A stretch of DNA of 19,723 nt from Gammaproteobacteria bacterium (GTDB lineage: Bacteria; Pseudomonadota; Gammaproteobacteria; Tenderiales; Tenderiaceae). Below are positions 14,795-19,723 of this stretch, piece by piece. A program made the translations under genes and the position numbers. The stretch lies in the NCBI GenBank assembly GCA_027001525.1, contig JALTMR010000211.1:1-19723 (forward strand). The letters run 5' to 3'. Numbering within the stretch: position 1 is the first letter of the stretch; every line of letters begins with the position of its first letter. Below the pieces are notes generated by a model, which had not been told where the DNA came from, did no database searches, and worked only from the letters and a program-made list of their open reading frames with translations.

Positions 14795-15478
14795 ATGAGT
14801 CTAGCTGTAAAGCCGAAGCTGGTGATGATCGACCTGGACGGCACGCTGGTGGATAGCGTGCCGGATCTTGCCTACTGCATCGATGAAATGATGAAAGCAC
14901 TGGGCAAAGCGCCCTGGGGCGAAGCGGCCGTACGCCAGTGGGTAGGCAATGGTGTTGATCGCCTGGTGATGCGGGCGTTGACCAACACCCTGTGGGATGA
15001 CCCCAGCGAAGAGGCGTTTGCCGAGGCGCAGCCTATTTTTATGGATCTTTACGCCAAAAATACCAGCGGTCGCAGTGAGTTGTTTGAGGGGGTGAAAGAG
15101 GGGCTGGACTACCTCAAGGCCAATGGTTACCGCATTGCCTGTGTCACCAATAAAGCCGAGCAGTTCACCCTGCCGCTGTTAAGAGATGTGGGCGTTTTGG
15201 ATTACTTTGAACTGGTGGTCAGTGGTGACACTACGCCGAAGAAAAAGCCCGACCCCTTGCCCTTGACCTACGCGGCAGACAAATTTGCTATTCCTCATGG
15301 TGACTGTCTGATGGTCGGTGACTCCATGCACGATGTGGAGGCAGCGCGTAATGCGGGCTTTCAGGTGGTGGGTGTGCCCTACGGTTACAACCATGGTGTC
15401 GATATTCGTGAGGCCAAACCCGATGCGGTGATCGATTCTCTGGCGCAGTTGAAAGATTTGCTCGAAGCAGTTGCATAA
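14795..15478 (+). CDS. gph: Phosphoglycolate phosphatase (HAD family)
   Basis: This 227-residue HAD-superfamily hydrolase dephosphorylates 2-phosphoglycolate, produced by DNA repair and, in autotrophs, by RuBisCO oxygenation. Visible HAD motifs are DLDGTLVDS (motif I with the nucleophilic Asp), CVTNK (motif II Thr), the Lys of KKKPDPLP (motif III) and MVGDSMHDVEAARNAG (motif IV). The alpha-helical cap lies between motifs I and II, as in Gph. It starts three bases after rpe. Assignment to Gph rather than another HAD phosphatase rests on the rpe-gph-trpE context and overall similarity; substrate specificity cannot be read directly. Confidence 0.92.
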   Translation: MSLAVKPKLVMIDLDGTLVDSVPDLAYCIDEMMKALGKAPWGEAAVRQWVGNGVDRLVMRALTNTLWDDPSEEAFAEAQPIFMDLYAKNTSGRSELFEGVKEGLDYLKANGYRIACVTNKAEQFTLPLLRDVGVLDYFELVVSGDTTPKKKPDPLPLTYAADKFAIPHGDCLMVGDSMHDVEAARNAGFQVVGVPYGYNHGVDIREAKPDAVIDSLAQLKDLLEAVA

Positions 15479-15483
15479 GGTTG

Positions 15484-15540
15484 ATGGTGATTATCCAAAA
15501 AATACAGAGATTACGACGGCCTGCCGGCAGACGATGGTGA
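15484..15540 (+). promoter_or_regulatory. Possible short leader ORF before trpE
   Basis: An 18-codon ORF (MVIIQKIQRLRRPAGRRW) ends with TGG TGA, so its only Trp codon is immediately before the stop and lies in the left arm of the strong hairpin. A ribosome site is poor (AAGG only three bases before ATG). Classical trp leader peptides carry two or more Trp codons, so this is a weak candidate for attenuation. Confidence 0.25.
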
Positions 15541-15559
15541 AGCTCGCCATCGTCTGCTG
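15525..15559 (+). promoter_or_regulatory. Strong hairpin in the gph-trpE intergenic region
   Basis: GCAGACGATGG (15527-15537) pairs perfectly with CCATCGTCTGC (15547-15557); with flanking and inner pairs, including two wobbles, the stem reaches 15 pairs around an AAGCT loop. No T-run follows, so it is not a standard terminator. The overlapping palindrome CTGCCGGCAG (15521-15530) could form an alternative structure. It may be an attenuator-like element or an intercistronic stability hairpin. Confidence 0.6.
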
Positions 15560-15594
15560 TTAGGTATCACTAATTTTCTGCAAGGGTAATAGAC

Positions 15595-17079
15595 ATGAAT
15601 CGCGAACAATTCGATGCATTGGCGGCACAGGGATACAACCGTATTCCCGTGATGCGAGAGGTGCTGGCCGATCTGGATACACCGCTCAGCGCCTATCTTA
15701 AACTGGCCGATGGGCCGTACTCCTACCTGTTTGAATCGGTGCAGGGGGGCGAGAAATGGGGGCGTTACTCCATTATCGGCCTGCCTTGTCGTACCGTGCT
15801 GCGCGTGGATGGCCACAAGATGACGGTGACCCACGAAGGCAACGTGCTTGGCACCACCGAGGCGAAGGACCCCCTGGCGGGTATCGAAGCCTTTCGTGAG
15901 CAGTTCAAGGTGGCCGAACTTGATTGCGATGTCCTGCGTTTTACCGGCGGCCTGGTGGGCTACTTCGGTTACGACACCGTGCGCTATATCGAGCCGCGGC
16001 TGGATAAGGTCGATATTCCAGACCCTCTCGGTGCGCCCGATATTCTGCTGATGGTCTCGGACGAAGTCGTGGTGTTTGATAACCTCAAAAACCGCCTCTA
16101 CATCGTTGTTCACGTGGATCCCGGTGTGAAGGGGGCTTACGATCAGGGTCAGCAGCGTCTGGATGAGATTATCTGTCGTCTGCGTACCCGGCCAACTCCT
16201 CGCAGCAAGAGCAAGGGCGGCCGCGAGGTGAGGGAAGAGGACTTTGTCTCCGGATTTGCCCAGAGTGATTTCGAGTCCGCCGTGGGCAAGATTAAAAACT
16301 TCATTCTTGAAGGCGACGTGATGCAGGTGGTGTTGTCGCAGCGCATGTCGGTCCCCTTCAAGGCCGATCCGCTCGATCTCTACCGGGCGCTGCGTGGCTT
16401 GAACCCCTCTCCCTACATGTTTCACCTCAACCTGGACGATTTTCACGTCGTCGGTTCTTCGCCTGAAATACTGGCACGACTGGAGGACGGCGAGGTCACC
16501 GTGCGCCCCATCGCCGGGACACGGCCACGAGGCGAAACAGCAGCGGAGGACCAGGCGCTGGAGGCCGACCTGCTGGCGGATCCGAAGGAGCTGGCGGAGC
16601 ATCTTATGCTGATTGACCTGGGCCGCAATGACGCTGGCCGCGTCAGTGAAATTGGCTCAGTGAAGTTGACCGAGACGATGGCTGTGGAGCATTACTCCCA
16701 TGTGATGCATATCGTCTCCAACGTCACGGGTAAACTAAAACCCGGTCTCAGCGCCATTGATGTGTTGCGTGCCACCTTTCCCGCCGGCACGCTGAGCGGG
16801 GCACCCAAGATCCGCGCCATGGAGATTATCGATGAGCTGGAGCCGGTCAAACGGGGTGTCTACGGCGGTGCCGTGGGCTACATCGGCTGGAACGGCAATA
16901 TGGACACCGCTATCGCCATTCGCACGGCGGTGATCAAAGATGAAACGTTGCACATTCAGGCCGGGGCCGGGGTGGTCGCAGATTCGGTGCCGAAGAACGA
17001 GTGGGATGAAACCATGAACAAGGGCCGCGCTGTTTTCCGGGCTGTTGCGCTGGCGGAAGCCGGTTTAGAGAAGTCGTAG
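15595..17079 (+). CDS. trpE: Anthranilate synthase component I
   Basis: The 494-residue TrpE converts chorismate to anthranilate with ammonia from TrpG, the first committed step to tryptophan. An N-terminal domain (about 25-170) contains YSYLFESV, the LLES-like element of the tryptophan feedback site. The chorismate-binding domain (about 225-480) shows [63 protein letters not shown] and [17 protein letters not shown]. Length is typical. AAGGG precedes the ATG. The TrpE-type motifs and adjacency to trpG, trpD and trpC favour TrpE over PabB. Feedback inhibition by tryptophan is likely; the upstream hairpin may add transcriptional control. Confidence 0.97.
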   Translation: MNREQFDALAAQGYNRIPVMREVLADLDTPLSAYLKLADGPYSYLFESVQGGEKWGRYSIIGLPCRTVLRVDGHKMTVTHEGNVLGTTEAKDPLAGIEAFREQFKVAELDCDVLRFTGGLVGYFGYDTVRYIEPRLDKVDIPDPLGAPDILLMVSDEVVVFDNLKNRLYIVVHVDPGVKGAYDQGQQRLDEIICRLRTRPTPRSKSKGGREVREEDFVSGFAQSDFESAVGKIKNFILEGDVMQVVLSQRMSVPFKADPLDLYRALRGLNPSPYMFHLNLDDFHVVGSSPEILARLEDGEVTVRPIAGTRPRGETAAEDQALEADLLADPKELAEHLMLIDLGRNDAGRVSEIGSVKLTETMAVEHYSHVMHIVSNVTGKLKPGLSAIDVLRATFPAGTLSGAPKIRAMEIIDELEPVKRGVYGGAVGYIGWNGNMDTAIAIRTAVIKDETLHIQAGAGVVADSVPKNEWDETMNKGRAVFRAVALAEAGLEKS

Positions 17080-17089
17080 GGGGTCTGAC

Positions 17090-17677
17090 ATGCTGCTAAT
17101 GATCGATAATTACGACTCATTTACCTACAACCTGGTGCAGTATTTCGGCGAGTTGGGGGCCGAGATCCAGGTCTATCGCAACGACCAGATCACGCTTGAC
17201 GAGATCGAACAAAAAGCCCCCGATCACCTGGTGATCTCGCCTGGCCCCTGTACCCCTAACGAAGCGGGCATCTCCCTGGCCGCCATTGAGCGCTTTGCCG
17301 GCCGGTGGCCCATTTTAGGTGTTTGTCTTGGCCACCAGAGCATCGGTCAGGCCTTTGGCGGCAAAGTCGTGCACGCCGGTCAGGTGATGCACGGCAAAAC
17401 CTCCAGGGTTTACCACAACGATGGCGGTGTCTTTAAGGGGCTCTCTAACCCGTTTGAAGCGACCCGTTATCACTCGCTGGTGGTCGATAAGACGGCCCTG
17501 CCCGACTGCCTCGAAGTCACCGCCTGGACACAGACACCAGACGGTGAGGTGGAGGAGATCATGGGGCTGCGCCATAAAACGCTGGCGGTGGAGGGGGTGC
17601 AGTTTCACCCGGAGTCGATCCTGACCCAGCACGGCCACGATATGCTGAAAAACTTTCTCAATACAAAAATCCAGTAG
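17090..17677 (+). CDS. trpG: Anthranilate synthase component II (glutamine amidotransferase)
   Basis: The 195-residue class I glutamine amidotransferase supplies ammonia to TrpE. It begins [19 protein letters not shown], a near-invariant start for TrpG/PabA. The catalytic triad is seen as the Cys of [15 protein letters not shown] and the His and Glu of VQFHPESI near the C-terminus; [11 protein letters not shown] forms part of the oxyanion region. It is a separate protein, neither fused to TrpE nor to TrpD. It may also serve PabB in folate synthesis, as TrpG/PabA proteins do in several bacteria; the sequence cannot decide. AGGGGG lies before the ATG and the gene is spaced ten bases from trpE and ten from trpD. 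Confidence 0.96.
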   Translation: MLLMIDNYDSFTYNLVQYFGELGAEIQVYRNDQITLDEIEQKAPDHLVISPGPCTPNEAGISLAAIERFAGRWPILGVCLGHQSIGQAFGGKVVHAGQVMHGKTSRVYHNDGGVFKGLSNPFEATRYHSLVVDKTALPDCLEVTAWTQTPDGEVEEIMGLRHKTLAVEGVQFHPESILTQHGHDMLKNFLNTKIQ

Positions 17678-17687
17678 AGGGCGAGAG

Positions 17688-18710
17688 ATGGACATGCAGA
17701 GCGCCATTCGCACCGTTACCGAAGGCCGCCACCTGAGCAGTGATGAGATGGCGGCGGTGATGAAACTCATCATGACCGGGGCGGCAACCCCGGCGCAGAT
17801 CGGAGGTTTTTTGATCGGTTTGCGCATGAAGGGCGAGACGGTGGAGGAGATCGCTGCTGCGGCCCAGGTCATGCGTGAGCTGGTGACACCGGTGCACCTT
17901 GAGGCCCACCATCTGGTGGATACCTGCGGTACGGGGGGCGACGCCTCCGGCGCGTTCAATATCTCCACCGCCTCGGTCTTTGTGGTCGCAGCAGCTGGTG
18001 CGGCGGTGGCCAAACACGGCAACCGCTCCATCTCCAGTAAATCGGGGAGCGCCGATGTGCTGGAGGCGGCGGGGGTGAAGCTCGACCTTGGTGCTGAACA
18101 GGTGGCTCAATGTGTCGAGCAGTTGGGGGTCGGGTTTATGTTTGCCCCGCTGCACCATAGCGCCATGAAACACGCCATCGGGCCACGGCGGGAGATGGGG
18201 GTACGCACCATCTTCAACGTGTTGGGGCCGTTGACCAACCCGGCCGGGGCACCGAATCAAGTGCTGGGCGTTTTTAGCGAGCAGTGGCTGGAGCCGCTGG
18301 CACAGGTGCTGAAGCGGCTGGGCAGCGAGCATGTGCTGGTGGTTCATTCCGTCGACGGAATGGATGAGATCAGCATCGGCGCGCAAACCCGGGTGGCTGA
18401 GCTGAAAGACGGTGAAGTGACCACATACACCATCACACCGGAGCAGTTTGGCATGCGTCGCACCGATATTCGCGCCATTGCCGTGGACGGGGCGGCGCAG
18501 AGTCTGGCGACGATCAGGAAGGTGTTTGATAACGGACCCGGCCCGGCCCGCGATATTGTGGCCCTGAACGCTGGTGCGGCGATCTACGTTGCTGGTCTGG
18601 CCGATACGCTGGAGGCGGGTGTAAGCAAGGCCCAGGCGGTGATAGCCTCCGGCGCTGCGGCCCGGAAAATGGCGGCGCTGGTTGAGTTGAGCCAGACCTT
18701 CTCAAATTAG
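17688..18710 (+). CDS. trpD: Anthranilate phosphoribosyltransferase
   Basis: The 340-residue enzyme transfers phosphoribose from PRPP to anthranilate, the second committed step. The PRPP/magnesium and anthranilate sites are visible in [38 protein letters not shown], and [22 protein letters not shown], followed by [29 protein letters not shown] contains the conserved acidic pair binding magnesium. A small N-terminal helical domain (residues 1-70) precedes the alpha/beta domain, normal for the family. It starts ten bases after trpG with a GGGCGAGAG ribosome site and ends 13 bases before trpC. It is monofunctional. Confidence 0.97.
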   Translation: MDMQSAIRTVTEGRHLSSDEMAAVMKLIMTGAATPAQIGGFLIGLRMKGETVEEIAAAAQVMRELVTPVHLEAHHLVDTCGTGGDASGAFNISTASVFVVAAAGAAVAKHGNRSISSKSGSADVLEAAGVKLDLGAEQVAQCVEQLGVGFMFAPLHHSAMKHAIGPRREMGVRTIFNVLGPLTNPAGAPNQVLGVFSEQWLEPLAQVLKRLGSEHVLVVHSVDGMDEISIGAQTRVAELKDGEVTTYTITPEQFGMRRTDIRAIAVDGAAQSLATIRKVFDNGPGPARDIVALNAGAAIYVAGLADTLEAGVSKAQAVIASGAAARKMAALVELSQTFSN

Positions 18711-18723
18711 AAACGGAACAGCC

Positions 18724-19524
18724 ATGTCCCAAGCCGATATTCTGAAGAAAATTCTGCGCCGCAAGGTTGAAGAGATCTACGAACGCAGCCAGCAGGAAGG
18801 GGTGCGCCAGCTCAGTGCCCGGGCGGAAGAGATGGCCAAGCCGCGTGGCTTCGTCAGCGCCATCGAGGCCAAGCTCAAAGAGGGCCGATCGGCCGTTATT
18901 GCTGAAATCAAAAAGGCTTCCCCCAGCAAAGGGGTGATCCGGGAAAACTTCCACCCGGCCGAGATTGCGCTGAGCTACGAAAAAGGCGGTGCGGCCTGTC
19001 TGTCGGTGTTGACCGATGCGGACTATTTCCAGGGCTCGGAAGCCTATCTGAAACAGGCTAGGGCAGCTTGCAACCTGCCGGTGTTGCGTAAGGATTTTAT
19101 AATCGACCCCTATCAGGTCTACGAGGCCCGGGTGATGGGGGCCGATTGCATTTTGCTGATCGTCGCCGCGCTGGGGGATGCCATGATGATGGATCTGGCC
19201 CAGCTGGCCCATCAGCTGAACATGGACGTGCTGGTTGAAGTGCACAACGCTGAAGAACTCAAGCGGGCACTGGCGTTGCCGGTGACTCTGATCGGCATCA
19301 ACAACCGCAACCTGCGTACCTTTGACGTCTCTCTCCAAACCACCCTCGACCTGCTCGAAAGCATTCCGGATGACCGAATTATTGTCACCGAAAGTGGCAT
19401 CCACAGCGCCGAAGATATTGCCTTGATGCGCGAGCATAACGTCAATACTTTCCTGGTGGGGGAGGCATTCATGCGGGCTCCTGAGCCCGGTGAGGCATTG
19501 AAAACGCTTTTCTCAACGGATTGA
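18724..19524 (+). CDS. trpC: Indole-3-glycerol phosphate synthase
   Basis: The 266-residue barrel enzyme closes the indole ring, converting CdRP to indole-3-glycerol phosphate. Catalytic elements are [11 protein letters not shown] (Glu and Lys at the active site), [28 protein letters not shown] (catalytic Lys and Asp), [10 protein letters not shown] (Glu), [11 protein letters not shown] (Asn), and VTESGIH. It ends at the IGPS domain, so it is not fused to TrpF as in enterobacteria. TrpF, TrpA and TrpB are not in the window, matching the split trp layout common outside enterobacteria. A GGAACAGCC leader precedes the ATG. The stop codon lies inside the inverted repeat at 19507-19530. Confidence 0.97.
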   Translation: MSQADILKKILRRKVEEIYERSQQEGVRQLSARAEEMAKPRGFVSAIEAKLKEGRSAVIAEIKKASPSKGVIRENFHPAEIALSYEKGGAACLSVLTDADYFQGSEAYLKQARAACNLPVLRKDFIIDPYQVYEARVMGADCILLIVAALGDAMMMDLAQLAHQLNMDVLVEVHNAEELKRALALPVTLIGINNRNLRTFDVSLQTTLDLLESIPDDRIIVTESGIHSAEDIALMREHNVNTFLVGEAFMRAPEPGEALKTLFSTD

Positions 19525-19530
19525 GAAAAG
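19507..19530. terminator. Perfect ten-pair inverted repeat spanning the trpC stop
   Basis: CTTTTCTCAA (19507-19516) pairs perfectly with TTGAGAAAAG (19521-19530) across a CGGA loop. On the + strand no clean T-run follows (AAGTTGTTCGTGTTTT); on the minus strand GCGTTTT follows. It may mark the end of the trp operon or block opposing transcription, but is not a textbook terminator. Confidence 0.4.
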
Positions 19531-19660
19531 AAGTTGTTCGTGTTTTGTGGCCGGTGACCTAAATGTAAGGCGGGCAGTGGTCGATAAGGGAGGGTCAAAC
19601 CCGTGACCGCCAGTCAGCCGGGTCTATCCCATTGAAAATTTGTGAATAAAGGGAGTTATT

Positions 19661-19723
19661 ATGCGAAAGCGTCTTATATACCGGGCAATAGCCTCTTCAC
19701 TTGTACTTTTTTCCGCCCAGGCA
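19661..19723 (+). CDS. Start of a gene for an exported protein (signal peptide only)
   Basis: The first 21 codons are visible and the gene runs off the window. They read as a signal peptide: basic start MRKRLIYR, a hydrophobic stretch, and SAQA, a likely signal-peptidase site at the window edge. AAAGGGAG (19648-19655) lies five bases before the ATG and is a strong ribosome site. The mature protein is not seen, so function cannot be assigned. It follows trpC after 136 bases of non-coding sequence that contains several possible hairpins, suggesting its own promoter and leader. Confidence 0.65.
   Translation, partial: MRKRLIYRAIASSLVLFSAQA

Noticed and set aside
15511..16602. A 363-codon open frame on the minus strand across trpE
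   Set aside because: It is antisense to an unmistakable trpE with intact motifs. Its translation shows no recognisable domain and it is explained by codon bias of the + strand gene.
17090..17677. Assignment as pabA instead of trpG
   Set aside because: The gene lies between trpE and trpD with ten-base spacings, so TrpG is the primary role, though dual use with PabB cannot be excluded.
18514..19437. A 307-codon open frame on the minus strand across trpD and trpC
   Set aside because: It lies opposite two well-conserved genes, has a low-complexity Pro/Arg-rich end, and no recognisable motif.

Overview
The window is a stretch of a gammaproteobacterial chromosome. This is inferred from gene order: unfused hisI and hisE running into tatABC, as in Pseudomonas; a DegS/AlgW-type anchored protease and a Nif3-family gene next to them; and the rpe-gph-trpEGDC series. 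Everything is on the + strand except the protease. No insertion sequence, tRNA, rRNA or CRISPR array was seen. I cannot name the species. The respiratory genes suggest a respiring organism, but its electron donors cannot be read from this window.

Layout. Positions 2-2513 hold the end of a histidine operon: the 3' end of hisH, then hisA, hisF, hisI and hisE, tightly packed or overlapping. Positions 2560-3979 hold the twin-arginine translocase genes tatA, tatB and tatC. Positions 3998-5167 (minus strand) encode a membrane-anchored DegS/AlgW-type serine protease that converges on tatC. Positions 5231-5989 encode a Nif3/YbgI-type protein. About 535 bases without a recognised gene follow; they contain a candidate promoter and several inverted repeats.

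The most interesting part is 6525-13877: seven co-directional genes for an Alternative Complex III (ACIII), a quinol:electron-acceptor oxidoreductase that can replace the cytochrome bc1 complex. In order they are a pentaheme cytochrome c (ActA), a molybdopterin-family protein with a Tat signal (ActB1), an iron-sulfur protein (ActB2), an NrfD-like membrane protein (ActC), a small two-helix membrane protein (ActD), a monoheme cytochrome c (ActE) and a second NrfD-like membrane protein (ActF). A clear intrinsic terminator (13907-13933) ends the unit. ActB, which I recall as a fused protein in the best-studied complexes, is here two overlapping genes. Its B1 half keeps four cysteines spaced like an N-terminal [4Fe-4S] site and has a lipobox behind its Tat motif. 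The upstream tatABC genes would supply the export route that ActB1 needs.

Positions 14099-19524 return to housekeeping metabolism: rpe, gph, then trpE, trpG, trpD and trpC for chorismate to indole-3-glycerol phosphate. A strong hairpin preceded by a very short ORF ending in a Trp codon lies just upstream of trpE. The last 63 bases begin a gene for an exported protein, of which only the signal peptide is visible.

Sample 60-base lines counted by eye have lower G+C in the ACIII genes (26/60 at 6961, 30/60 at 7741) than in trpE (35/60 at 16381). This is only a hint of different origin or expression.
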